A DNA stretch of 64,000 bases. Source: Sisyra terminalis (Eukaryota > Arthropoda > Insecta > Neuroptera > Sisyridae). The DNA lies in contig OY292276.1 of the NCBI GenBank assembly GCA_958496175.1, forward strand, positions 21,904,001 through 21,968,000, given 5' to 3'. Under the pieces are notes generated by a model. That model was not told the origin of the DNA. It saw nothing but the letters and a program-made list of their open reading frames with translations, and searched no databases. Position 1 is the stretch's first letter; every line of letters begins with the position of its first letter. The position numbers were made by a program, and so were the translations under genes. Below, piece after piece: positions 48,180 through 64,000 of this stretch.

Positions 48180-48440
48180 CTGTCGATTTGGTTTGAGTTA
48201 TCACCATAGCTGGAGAGCCGTAGTCCAGGAATAGGAACCGAAAACTTTTGGAGTCTTAAACATGTAAAATATTTTTTGGAACCTCATATATTTTCACAGG
48301 GTGAGTTCTAGGGTTTCGAACGTCCCGGGCAAAACAAACTTTGGAGCTCTTTTATATAACAATATACAAGCTTAAAAGAAATAGCGAAAAAGGATGTTTT
48401 TTTGATTTGGTGCCCCGGGTAGTCACCCAGATTGTACGTT
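48180..48440. repeat. Possible transposon fragment (G+C-rich patch)
   Basis: An island of higher G+C in AT-rich DNA, with GTCCCGGGCAAAAC at about 48324 and GTGCCCCGGGTAGTC at about 48410, sequences of a type common in arthropod interspersed repeats. No frame and no clear ends. Confidence 0.3.
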
Positions 48441-50689
48441 CCTTTATTCTCTCTTGCATGTATAAAGTAATCATAGTATCATAGGTACCAAAAATTTTGT
48501 TTTTATTGTTCCTAATTTATTAGTACAGCATAACTTGATTTCTTCCTTTCGCTCAACTTTCATTTCTTCATCGTCTTTGATTTTTATCTAATTTTTTTTG
48601 TCACAATTCTTTATTTCTACGTATCGTACCTTTACTAGAAGAATGATCTAACATAAAAGAAATCTAGGAATCAAAAGAATTAAGGTCAAAAAACAATCAT
48701 ATTTTTACTAGAAAAAGGTCCTAATGTTAAATACTGAATATTTTTTAATTAAAAAAATTATTAAGTTTTTGTTAGTTTTTGAGAAGTAATTATATTTTAA
48801 CGCCAACAGAAAGGTAAGTTTATTTGATCACGTTGGGTGTTTAAATGGAAGTATGTTATAATAGGTATAAAAAAAAAAAATTTAATATCCTATGAGGTAG
48901 AAAAATTATGTGTATTTCAAACGCCAACTTTTCGAAATGAAGAATTTTAATATAAGTCACTCTTTTAGTAAAGGTGTGAATTGCTTGTGGTGTATGAAAT
49001 CGATTTTTAAACCCATGTGCTTCGTTAATTTTACATGGCTTCTTTCCATTCCATTCCTTTATGTATATCTTCAATTCATTTTCTTTCTTTCTATGAATAT
49101 TGGCGGGTTTTTAACAATGTAATATTAAATTTCTTTAGCTCAATCAACAGGTTATCAAATGAACCAACTTTTTATTTAAAATTGTATGAGTTTTCTGAAC
49201 AATTCAAATTATGGCTGAAGTCAAATATATTTTCGAGTCTAACCTTATTTAGGCTTGATTTCCAATCTTCGTGATAAAAAGTATTACGTGAATACTCTGT
49301 TAGGCTTTTAAACTTCAACTAAGCGTAAATCTAAAGTAAGGCTGGGCTAGATCGCTAGTGTTAATGCATTTTCATTACATACTTCGGTAAATTGCGGGCA
49401 TTTTCATACTCCATATATCGAATCAAGTAGGGTTTAAAATGATTTTTTTTACTATTTTTTTTTTAACTCTCACTCAGCCTAATGCAGGTTTGAATTGAAT
49501 AGAATTTATTTCTACTTTTTGATTGTTTTTGAAAATTTATTAAAAATTTTTAAAAATTCAAATGGTAACTGAACTAAAACCATCACCGTTGGTGCCAAGA
49601 TGTATGATTTATAGAATTTATTAATATTTCACTTACTTGAGGATACAAAAATGTTATTTTGATTAATTGAAGATATAGATTAAGAGCAAGCAAATAAAGT
49701 ATGAATAATTCCATAAATGCACTAATAGCTGATGATAGCACATACAATTCAATAAAAGAGGCTATTTGCCAATGAATTTCGAGATTTACAGTTATTCATT
49801 CGTTTTGATTATTGAAATTTTCAAAATTTCATAAAGCTACTCCCATAGTCAATGTCATTTAAATTGTAAATATTCAAGTTAGAATAAATGACATTAAGTG
49901 CGAAAGTGATTTTTCTTTTTCTTTGCCATTTAGTGCTTTTTAAAAATTCTGACCAAATTCAGACTTTACATGGACAGTAGTTAAAGTTTAAAAAGAAAAT
50001 TTCTTCAGTGGTATATTGAAATTTTAGACTAATTGGTTTTGTAAATTGTAAGAAAAAAAAATGTTTTCTGATTTTCACTTTTGTTTTGTTTTACAAAAAT
50101 TAGTCGATATCTGAAACATTCAGAATTGTAGTATTTCATAAGTATTTACAAAGTATCATTAAAATATCTTTCCAAGGTCAATTTTCCATGCTATTATCCG
50201 TAGGCCATTTGTTCGAGAAATCTTACTGTTAATTGATTTTCCGAGTGAAATTCTCATTAATTTGTATGAATAAATTTAACTTACCTGAAAAATAGTAACC
50301 ATTAATTAAAAAAGGTTTGTCTCAATGCAAAAAAATCATAATTTGCTGAAACTGTTAGAATTAAAAAAAAATATTCCTTTACAAATTTTGATTATCTCTA
50401 GAGCCACTAAAGACCTTAGTAGTTATAAAATGACGGTGAATAACAATAAAAAAATAGTTTTAAACTGGCAAAATAATATTTCCTTGTTAAGTTAAATTAG
50501 CCAAGTCAATAGATTCTAATCTGATGTTTCATTAATTTATTTCAAATGTATGATTAAATAAGGAATAGCTATCTCAATTGGGATCGCGGCATCCTTAGTA
50601 GAAGTTACTTTTTTAGATTTTTTTGATCGTTTTTTAACGTCGCTTTGCATCTACTAGGACCTTAAGCGACTATAGGGTTAATAAAAATT

Positions 50690-50790
50690 CGTAAATCGAG
50701 GAATATCGAAAAGTTACTCGATACAAAATTCGAACACAAAACCTACCGGTTTTGAAGAGGCTATCTTGACCAGTCGGCCGCCAGTAAGCT
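50690..50790 (-). mobile_element. tRNA-derived SINE, copy 1
   Basis: Reads on the minus strand: head CTTACTGGCGGCCGACTGG (box A like), GTGTTCGAATTTT (box B like) about 45 nt later, then TTTTCGATATTCCTCGATTTA as 3' body. It matches copy 2 at 53735-53836 in head, box B and tail, so this is a repeat family and not a working tRNA gene. Confidence 0.7.
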
Positions 50791-52168
50791 TAATTTGTTT
50801 ATTGTAATTTACTGTCGCTTTATATCTACCAAAGTCTTTTGCAGCTCTTATTTTAACTGTGATTTATTTGAAATTCACATTATCTGTTATTAAGGAAAAA
50901 AATAATTAAAAAAAGTTTGAGAAACACTGGATTAAACTTATAACTTAGTAATATTGCGTTAAATATGTAAATTTATTTTACTTGCTATTTTCTTCTTTTA
51001 AAATTATTTTCTAAGGTTCATAAAAACCTTCAAAATCTGTGAAAAGTATAGTTAAACATTTAAATGCAAATCAATTTTTAAAAATTGCGAAAATAATTAA
51101 AAAACTAAGCTCTCATATGATTTAACCTAAATTATACATAAGTCTTATTATTTTTGAAGTAATTTAAAAGAGACATTTTAAGTTTTATGAAATTCACAAG
51201 TTAAAATATAGTCTAATAAATATCTTAGAATATCGAAAAATTAGTTATCCCTTTGAAAAACAAATAAAAGTATGACTTAGTTTTTAATTATATGGTATTT
51301 AATTTTATTTCAAAAATTAATAATTTTTACATAATCGTATATAAATACTATTGATTTGTATGTTAAGCTCAAATAATATATTCTGTATAATTATCCGAAA
51401 TTCCGAGTGCAATTTAGCGATTCCAGTCATTAGAATTAAACAAAATTAAAAGGAAAGAACAATTTTTCACTTAAAACTAAATAAAGTTCTTCGGGCATTT
51501 TCCACTTTCGGATCATTAAAAGAAAATGTTTCATTAAAGACAAAGAAAATTACTCTCGTTTTTATAACGCTCAACATAAAGGAGCCTCTTTCTAATAATA
51601 AAGCCGACGGAAAAAAATATGTAACATCTAAAGAAAGCTACGTTATAGAGAACTTAATTGAATCAACAATTAAATAAGATATTAAAATCATAACGAGGAT
51701 TTTGTTTGAGGTTGAAAACAAAGTGCTGTTTAATTATTTAAAGAATTTGAAATTTCTGTATTTCATTCAGCAATTATTGCATTTTCTTTCGCTTTAATTA
51801 TCCTTATGAGGAAATATTTTTAATATTTTAACGCCAAGGAATTTCAGTTGTGAGTTTTGGAAGTGAAATGAATAATAAATTGGTGACAAATTATAAACTA
51901 TTTATTATATATTTTTTTACACACAATGCTAATTAGAACATTAACACCTAAATACGGTTGTTATGAATTAATTAATCGCAATTCCGTTCTTGGAATAATG
52001 AACACGTATTGTTTGACAAAATCCATATCGTCAAAAAGTCGTAAATGCTTGTTCATAAATGTAGGCTTGTAACGATTGCCAATAATTTTAAGGGTGTGCG
52101 AGGAATGCGAAATTTCCCTATGGTGTAATTAAATTATAAGGGTTGCGACGAGAATGTGGATGGTGTTG

Positions 52169-56690
<4,522 letters not shown>

Positions 56691-56999
56691 CTAGTATAAA
56701 TTTTGTATGATAATAGAAACAGTTATTAATAATAATTGTGGAAAAGCTTTTATTGAAATCTGAGAAATTGCGTTAATATCTAATATCTAAGATGAACCAC
56801 ATAAATTCAAATTTAAGTGGTTCATAAATTTATGTGGTTGAAATATATATCAAATTTAAAAAATTAAACTCAGTATTAAACTCAAAAAACATAGAAATTG
56901 AAAGGTACGTATTTATAATTTTTATAGGGTGGTATTATCTAGTTTTGAAATAATTAGAAAGTTAATGATCTTAACTGTCGAAAAAAAATATGTGAAAAA

Positions 57000-57086
57000 G
57001 GATTCGAACTCATGAATCTAAAGCTAAAATAAACTTCGTTTCATTGAAAAGCTGGAAACCATTGAAACACGGTCACCATTAAATCG
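57000..57086 (-). mobile_element. tRNA-like repeat (possible second SINE family)
   Basis: Minus strand: GGTGACCGTGTTTCAATGG (box A like) and, about 45 nt later, ATGAGTTCGAATCC (box B like). It does not match the SINE at 50690 or 53735 outside the promoter boxes. It does not fold as an intact tRNA by inspection. Confidence 0.4.
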
Positions 57087-58279
57087 AATACAATGAAACA
57101 CAATAAATTTTTTCACGTTTTTCATAGGAAATAGCGCCGTTTTGTCAAGGTAAAACTCGACTTCAATCGAAAAAAGTCTCTGAGCGGTAGCTTTATTTGT
57201 CGATAACAATAAATTGATTGGTTTTTCAAAAAAAGCTCCATTAACTTAGGGTTTGCTAAAAGAAATGGTCGAGCCGCAAATTAAATTTTTTCTCTAATTA
57301 ATGTTAGGCTACGTTTGTTCTGTTAAATCTACCATTTTCTTGGCTTCATTGTGAAATTGGAATTTCAAAAAGATTATGTTTTGTAGACGAAATTTGTTAA
57401 TAAATCGGGTTTCGTAAAATTGGATTATGTTGCAATGATCTTTATTAAGAAATCCTCTATTAAACTGGCTGATGAATAACGAAGAAAAGTGTTCATAGAC
57501 CTTTGAATTCTATGACTTTATAAACATATATAAAAGGAAATACTTTGTTGTGAGAGATTTAATTCGAACTTTTATTCTCAATCATACATTGTTTGTATAA
57601 AAAAACAATAACGCTAACGAAAAATCATGATTTTCTATCTCATCTTATCTTCTATTATTATAAAGAGGAAAGATTTAATTGTTTGTTTGCTTTGAATAGT
57701 CTCCGAAACTACTTGACCGATTTGAAAAATTCTTTCACTGTTGGGAAGCTACATTATTTCTGGTGAACATAGGCTATATTAAATTTTCAAAAAAGTTAGG
57801 AATCTACATTAAAACTCCAATAATGTAACCCAAGGTCTGAAAAAATTACCAAAAAACATTCTTTTATCGCGTGCGCTGCGAAAACTATTGGTTATAGAAC
57901 AAAATAATGTAGTACGATTTTGTAGAACATATCATTATCTACAAAAAATAAAGCGACAGCATATGTCTAACTATTATAGTTATGTCAGAATAAGTGTTTT
58001 TTTCATTTTAAAAAATATATATAAATGCCACCGCTATAAAAGCTCTTTTATTTAAACTTTGGGATTAATCCTTATCAAAATAAATGACTTCATATTTAAG
58101 TTTGCTTCAATGCCATTATATAACTTTTTGAATTACTCAATTTGAACATTCCATTCGAAAGATATCACAAGTTTAAAAATGTAACTTATTTGAAAAATGA
58201 AAAATGTTAAAATACAAAAACGTGCCTTTTTGAAATATAAATGTTTTTATACATAATAAACACTTAATATAATCATACG

Positions 58280-58370
58280 TTCACAGCACATTCGCTTACG
58301 TATCTGATACTTATTCTGATGCTCACAATAAAGGAGACGTGGGTTCGAATCTTACAGTAAACTTTTTTTT
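58280..58370 (+). other. tRNA-like Pol III promoter remnant with T-run
   Basis: Box B like GTGGGTTCGAATCTT (58339-58353) followed within 15 nt by a run of T, and a weak box A like segment near 58285-58300. Probably part of the surrounding repeat and not a gene. Confidence 0.25.
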
Positions 58371-58589
58371 TTACAAAATTGTTGAAAATAAATCCTTACG
58401 GTTGCTCAATAAAGAAATATTAACGAAAAAAATAACAGTAGTAGTAAAAAAAATAATTATATTAATAAGGCTTAAAGTAAATACGTTTTTAAAACCGTGC
58501 ATACATAAAATCGTGTAATTATATATCTCCTCTGCCAGATGAAATTTTACTATTCAGTGTATTCCTTATAAGACGTAGGCATGTGAAAA

Positions 58590-59385
58590 TATTTTTTTTT
58601 GATAATTTCTACCCTAAAAGAGTGAATTGGGATGATTAAGTTTCTTTGAGAAAATGTAAAGTTAATCAACAATCGAAATTTTGAATTTACTAATTGTAAT
58701 GAACAAAAAAATAATTAATTAATAATAAGTTTCTGTTTTAGTTATATAATTTTAACTACAGCATTTTAAATAACGCCATTTCACTTAATTATTATGAACG
58801 TTTAGGTAGTAGGTACTTATACCAAATACCATAGAGGCGGTTTTTAATTTTTGTTTGTTTTTCAACAATCAAACTTTTTAAAATCTATTTTATTTTATGA
58901 ACCAATAATTGTGACCTGGAGCAATGATATATTCTGCTGAAAAGCTTTAAGGGAGCAATTTTTTGTCAATATTTCATTATCATCAATAAATATATAAAAT
59001 CTTCCATACTAACTTTTCTATGGTTTTTAGAACAATTTTAAAACCAATTATTGTTACTGAATATAAATAAAATATTCGATTTTACTTCCACGCTTTCCAC
59101 CTATTTCCAATAATTTTGTATGTACAACGTCCAAATGTGCGAAATCGAATTGCCTTTTAATAATAACTAAAATATAGAAGGTCATATTTTTTTTCGTTTT
59201 ACATTGTATTTTCAAATATAATTGCATATTTGTGTCGATGAAATTTGAAAGTGTTTTCCTTATAGAATGCCGTTATATAATAAGAAAGGATTTTTGATAA
59301 TTCCCCCCACTAAAAGAGTGAAAACGGGTGGCTAAGTTTGTACGGCATAATGTCTAATAAACAATCGAAATTTCAAATTTCATTA
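58590..59385 (+). repeat. Diverged direct repeat pair, about 100 bp each, 695 bp apart
   Basis: 58595-58690 and 59290-59385 share TTGATAATT, CTAAAAGAGTGAA, CTAAGTTT- or TTAAGTTT-like and CAATCGAAATTT segments in the same order and orientation. Lies inside the Helitron-like element. Confidence 0.55.
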
Positions 59386-62267
59386 TAAAAGTCCGTTAAA
59401 GGAGAAACTTTATTACTGCTTAGTATAAAACAAACTTGGTTTATGATTAGAAACAAAAACTTAGAGTCTGCTTAAAAATTTAAACTGATAAATATATCTG
59501 AAAAAGGTTAAGTTTATAAATGAGCTTTAAGTTTTTTGGCTTTCACATATTGTAAACCTGAAAATCTGAAATAATTATATTAGTGAGCGAGTACCCTTTG
59601 AAATTCGGCGAACTAAAAGAAAATACCGACGTTTTTACCGTTAGCCATAGTGATAAAAGAAATTTAAAATGCTCTTCTAGAACAAACGACATACGCCAAA
59701 TCGTGTATGGTGAACTCTAGACTATCCAATATGGTTTAATTATATAGTTGAAATTTAGATATTTAATAAAAAGTTTATAGATACATAATGCTTATGCTTG
59801 ATTATGGAAGAACTGGGTTTCGTACCATTGTACAAATTTCAATTTCGCGGTTATGTTGTACATTGCAATAGTATAATAGTTTTTGGAAAAAGGTTCATTC
59901 GGGAATCGAAACAGTGAGATGGGATTCCTACTAATATTCAAAAATCTAGACTCTTAACTTCTGTTACTTTGACGCGAGTATTTTGATACTTTTCGACTTT
60001 TTTTAAGTCATAATTTAGACCGACTTTATAGAACTTAGCGATATTTTTTATTTATGTATAGATGCTGATTGATTTATGAATTATTTGGTTCACTGTTGGT
60101 ATACCTACCGTAGGTATACGCAATAGACATGCTCTTTTTAGATATTTATAAATATTTTTTGAAGTTTAATTGATCATTATATACAACTATTTTATTCTAT
60201 GTAACAATTTATTAAATGTGTCTTTTTAAAGTTGACAAAATAGTGTTTTTAAGTATGATTGTTTTTCGTAAAACAAATAAGAAAAATGAAAATTTTCATA
60301 TACTACTACAAATAGCAAATCTAAAAAGAAAATATAATCTACACCTATGTTACGCAGACGAAGTTGAGGGGATCAGCTAGTATATAATATTGTAATTAAT
60401 GTAATAAGGATGCCCAAGAGAGGTGCAATTAAAATAATCTAAAGAAACATATTAAAACCACAAAAAAATATAAGCTAGTGTGTTGCACCGACATTTTAAA
60501 GTGTAACAAAATAAAAGAAAAATATTTTTATATTTCAAAATAACAGTGCTTAGACATTCATATACAATTCAACAATTTTCTAAAATTGCAAGAGAAGGAG
60601 AATTTTGAATTTCATATAACTGCAACATCAAATTAAAGAGCACTTGAAAACAAAACTGTAAAGAGAAATATTTCCATTCATAGAAACATAACGTACCATA
60701 CACATAACGATATATTTATTAAAAGTTAGTAATATTTTTTGTTAAGTTTGTTTTGTAGCTAGAAGTTATTCTTTGGATTCTCGAAATTTGCTCAGCTAAA
60801 TTTATGAAAAAAAATTATTATTTAATTCATTTCCATTATATTTGTACTTTTCTAACTAGAACCATTGAGTTGTTATCAGTAAATTCTGTCGGCAGCAAAC
60901 GTATATAGATTTTTTAAAGTTACGATAGTAACATCGTAATCTAGAGCTAGACTTGTTTATATTTGAAATTTTACGTATTAACATCGTAACTATAAAAACA
61001 CTTTTCTGTTGCTGTTCTATGTTGAAAATTACCCTGTAATTTAGTTCCTTACAGGGTGTGCTAGTTACATTTGTGTTATGTGAGTATAAGGGCTGGTATG
61101 TTTTCATCATATTATTGACATTAATCTTTTAGATAAAATTTTATCCGGAAGATAGAAAAACCGATTTATTTTCACACATTTAGTGATATTGAAATGTCTG
61201 GGATAATTAAACAGGAATTATATAACATATAATTTTTTATCTATTAAGCAGCTATATCTTTAAAAAATGAAAATTCCTCATATCAATGATAAAATGATTT
61301 ATACTGTACAAAATAATGAGACTAATTAATTCAATAGAAGAGGGTGAAGTAAACCGAGACGAAATAGTATTGCATCACATAAAATATTGTAAGATGATTA
61401 AATATTGATAGCCAAAGGTTTTAATCATGTTCTATAAATTATTTCAGTAAATAATTGCTAAGAAACTTTCCAAAGTTTGATTGGTTTTTAAAAAAGCTCT
61501 TTTAACTTGTAAATTGTTTTTTTAGCATTTTATTTTACCATCATTTAACCATATTTTTTGGAATTACTAAGTCAAAATACTTTTTACAAATATTTGCAAA
61601 AAGGAAATATTTTAAGGCCTTGTTTTTTTAAAAAAAATTGTTGGAACTGTATACACAATGGATTAATAAGGTGCAGCTTTAAATATTGTTATATGGAATA
61701 TGTTTAGGCATGGATATTGGATATACCAAGGAGTAACAAGAAGTGCCTTATGATTCGAAAAGTTTATGATATAGATTAAAGATAAATTAAAAAATATTTT
61801 ATTTTCATAATACTGTTTGAAAACGAATAAAGAAACCTACTATTTTTTTAATCTAGGGAATAGTTGTATGAAAGATTGACAAGATGGTTAGTTTGGCAAA
61901 TAATCACTGTGCTGCTGTTTACGTCTTCGTTGAATCATATTGGATTCTATATGTTATATTAAAACCATGGTGTTACAATAAAATAAATACAAAAAATAAA
62001 TAAATTGTATATTTATAATAAATAAAATATGCCTTATATTCCAACAAAATAGGTTGACAAGACCCCCAAGCTTATAATTTTTTCACTGGTAAAACTTTAT
62101 TTGATCTCATGAAAAGCCAAGTTCCATATCCCAACTTCCACACTTGTTAAAAAGTATAGGTTGGTTGTTAAAAAGAGGTTTTGGATGACAAAAAAAATCT
62201 CGTAAAAATATCAATTATTAAGAAACAAGATCATTTTATTTTAAAAAAAAGGGTTCATGAATAATTA

Positions 62268-62459
62268 AGCGACGTTGAAATCTGGCGACGTTGCATTTTC
62301 ATTATGTTTTTAGTTTAAGTCGCCAATAAATCGGGTCATAATGAAAATTTAGTGACAAAAGAGGATACTACACGATAGTAGAATTGAAGTAATAAAAAAA
62401 TCACGAATAAAATTGTGTACAAAATTGTAAATGCAATGTCGCTAGATTTTGACGTCGCT
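62268..62459. mobile_element. Short MITE, 192 bp
   Basis: The left end AGCGACGTTGAAATCT (62268) matches the reverse complement of the right end (AGCGACGTCAAAATCT, ending at 62459); the arms extend about 33 bp through GGCGACGTTGCATT and AGCGACATTGCATT. The target duplication is not clear. Confidence 0.75.
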
Positions 62460-63229
62460 AAAATATAAGTGAATCAAAATCAAAAAAACGATATTACATG
62501 CATTTTTATAAATCTGAATATTGTTTTCTGTACTGCTTAGTAATGTTTGAAATTTTGGTTATTGAATTGGATATTTGAATTTGAATAACATTTGCATCCT
62601 TCTTTATTCAGGAAGTGACCTAGAGATTTTAAAGAATAAATGGCAAAATCATCGTCGTTCAGGTGTTATTCTAATCTAAAGTTCTAATGTAAAGAGGTAA
62701 GAAAAATTTTAATTAGAATATTTGATAAGCCATTTTATTCCATAAAATGACCTAGTTCTTGTATTACTCAAGCCACAGCTCTGTAGGTTTTAAAAATTCG
62801 ACGAAACACAGTGAGAAAAAGTATGTACCTACTGCCCTGCATTGATTTGTCCAAAGAACACAAAACAGCATTTCCCCAGAGAACAATTTAAAATTGTATG
62901 CATTGTAGTGAAAATTATTGTATTAGATTTTGATGAAATTTTGTAAGGCAATTTTTCCAGTGTGGCTAAAGTAAAGAATTAAATATAAGCTTCACAATTT
63001 TCCTTGATTTCAATAAGCCATATCTGGAGCCCTAGAGATTTAGTAAACCAAATAAGAGGTAATTATTGGACTATACAGACGAAAATGAAAATTGATGTTT
63101 TATATATATATAAAAAAAAAGAATTTTACTGAAATTACTTAAAATTTTGAAATTTTTTTTTCCTATACAATAATAAGCCAGCTTTAAGCACAAACTTATA
63201 TTTTAAAAAAAGGGTACATATTTTCAAGT

Positions 63230-63274
63230 TTAGTGTTGAATGCAAAATAATGCGTGATCAAGACGAACAGCTAG
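63230..63274 (+). mobile_element. Helitron-like 3' end fragment
   Basis: ATGCGTGATCAAGACGAACA followed by GCTAG|T at 63274, resembling the 3' end at 60380. No matching 5' end was identified. Confidence 0.3.
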
Positions 63275-63381
63275 TATTTATGTTTCAGCCGATAAAATTA
63301 TTTAGAATGTTAATATTGATAATTTATATTAAGAAACATGTTACTATATTTGGTATACGATGAAAAATAAGTCAGGATATT

Positions 63382-63551
63382 GTAGACCAAGGTTTATAAA
63401 ATACACAGGTGGCCTCATGCGCTCCATGATGTATCCAGAAGAAATTCGTACATATCTTCAGACTAATTCAAATTTCAAAATTCTTCGTATGACATCATAT
63501 TTTTTTTCTAATGGGGCAACCTGTGTAATTTATAAGCCTTGATCGTAGACC
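63382..63551. mobile_element. Foldback element, about 170 bp
   Basis: AAGGTTTATAAAATACACAG at 63389 is repeated inverted as AAGGCTTATAAATTACACAG (reverse complement, 63521-63540), and pairing continues inward through CATGATGTA and ATGATGTCA. The small open frame on the plus strand here (63360-63542) is a by-product of this repeat. Confidence 0.6.
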
Positions 63552-64000
63552 ACATTTATCAATATTTTCTTTTATTAGTTTTAATTTTCAACGTTTCGTC
63601 AGTGTTATTCCGACTTCATTAGGCAACCTCAAAAAAATTTATTGAAAACACATAGTCTCGTGATGTAAGCTATTATATCTGAAATCTAGCAAATGAAAAT
63701 TGGAGATTAAAATAAGTACTGACCTGTTTTTTTTTTAATTACTAAACTCAAACGTGCCAATCAATGGTGTTAAAATTCTATGAAACAATTTATCTAATTT
63801 AGTTGGTGTACAATTTTAAAAGACATTTCGATATTTATTTTCTTTAAATTTAAATTTTAATGTTTTAACGATGAAAAATGGTAAATTAGGAAGAAATGCA
63901 AAGTTTATACCTGTTTTTAATTCACCCAGTGACTTTCAAAATCTGCATTATTCTTGTTATTCTTTTGATTATTCTTGTAATCGTTCCACTCATTAATAAA

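Larger units (their letters stand above)
46882..52168. other. Convergent intergenic region and 3' UTRs
   Basis: 5.3 kb of AT-rich DNA between two genes that face each other. AATAAA strings on the plus strand (about 47355 and 47860) could end the Ank2-like transcript; on the minus strand AATAAA near 51905 could end the receptor transcript. A tRNA-like SINE is at 50690-50790 and a G+C-rich patch of likely repeat origin at about 48180-48440. Short open frames (47183, 48910, 49035 and others) show no coding character. Confidence 0.6.
57630..60380 (+). mobile_element. Helitron-like non-autonomous element, about 2.7 kb
   Basis: The left part (57650-57990) has the widespread arthropod repeat sequence around CTCCGAAACTACTTGACCGA, GATTTGAAAAATTCTTTCAC and CATAGGCTATATT. 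The right end reads TTACGCAGACGAAGTTGAGG then GGATCAGCTAG|T at 60380, the CTAG-T ending typical of Helitrons of this group. No transposase or Rep/helicase frame is present. It may be two nested fragments and not one element. Confidence 0.5.
56691..64000 (-). other. Large receptor intron with repeats; no amino-terminal-domain exon seen
   Basis: At least 7.3 kb left of the missing 5' receptor exons. It holds a tRNA-like repeat (57000-57086), a Helitron-like element (about 57630-60380), two foldback elements (62268-62459 and about 63382-63551), a second Helitron-like 3' end (63274) and a Penelope-like motif (about 63580-63630). I found no exon of the LIVBP-like domain, but a short exon could be missed by eye. 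Confidence 0.55.

Noticed and set aside
48910..49274. Overlapping small open frames in the intergenic region
   Set aside because: Short, Phe/Ile/Leu-rich translations typical of AT-rich noncoding DNA.
50690..50790. Functional tRNA gene
   Set aside because: Box A and box B are recognisable but the arms do not pair as a tRNA, and a second copy shares the non-tRNA tail.
57024..57209. Possible receptor amino-terminal-domain exon on the minus strand
   Set aside because: The translation shows no LIVBP-domain features and overlaps a tRNA-like repeat.

Overview
This window is animal nuclear DNA, almost certainly from an insect. It is AT-rich, has spliced genes with GT-AG introns, and carries insect-type transposons (a mariner fossil, tRNA-derived SINEs, foldback MITEs and a Helitron-like element). 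The order of insect cannot be fixed from the sequence alone. It holds two convergent genes.

Plus strand, 1 to 46,881: the 3' part of one giant gene, best explained as the insect Ankyrin-2 (Ank2) giant neuronal isoforms. Only tail exons are present; the ankyrin repeats, ZU5/UPA and death domains would lie to the left. I reconstruct eight exons: a giant exon entering from the left (1-14548), 14841-14924, a second giant exon (19295-33796), 34092-34739, a third giant exon (38139-44708), 45284-45340, 45410-45461 and a terminal exon (46800-46881). Together they encode about 12,180 residues, nearly all low-complexity and probably disordered or extended. All junctions are phase 1 except the last (phase 2), so internal exons can be skipped or included without loss of frame.

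The giant exons are built from different repeats. Exon 1 carries an array of about 38 near-identical 222-bp (74-residue) units followed by 14 spaced acidic TDxED-type motifs. Exon 3 carries 19 copies of a KSGIKGMFSAIGDKF-type motif in LEA/apolipoprotein-like charged helical repeats, plus eight basic-aromatic FxxFGKKKKK-type motifs. Exon 5 carries STDSLE-type repeats and a short helical segment. Six small indels cluster in the left part of the array (1,074-2,931) and break its frame; consensus error is the simplest explanation, but a real lesion is not excluded. The last intron is almost wholly a dead mariner element.

Minus strand, 56,690 to 52,169: the 3' seven exons of a kainate-type ionotropic glutamate receptor closest to insect KaiR1D (573 residues seen: end of the amino-terminal domain, ligand-binding domain, M1 to M4 and C-tail). 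All junctions are phase 0. The upstream amino-terminal-domain exons are not visible and should lie right of the window, across an intron of more than 7.3 kb full of repeats.

Between the genes (46.9-52.2 kb) and in the long introns I see AT-rich DNA with repeats but no further supported gene. Both genes act in neurons: giant ankyrins link membrane proteins to spectrin and microtubules in axons and synapses, and KaiR1D-type receptors act at synapses. Their adjacency may be chance.
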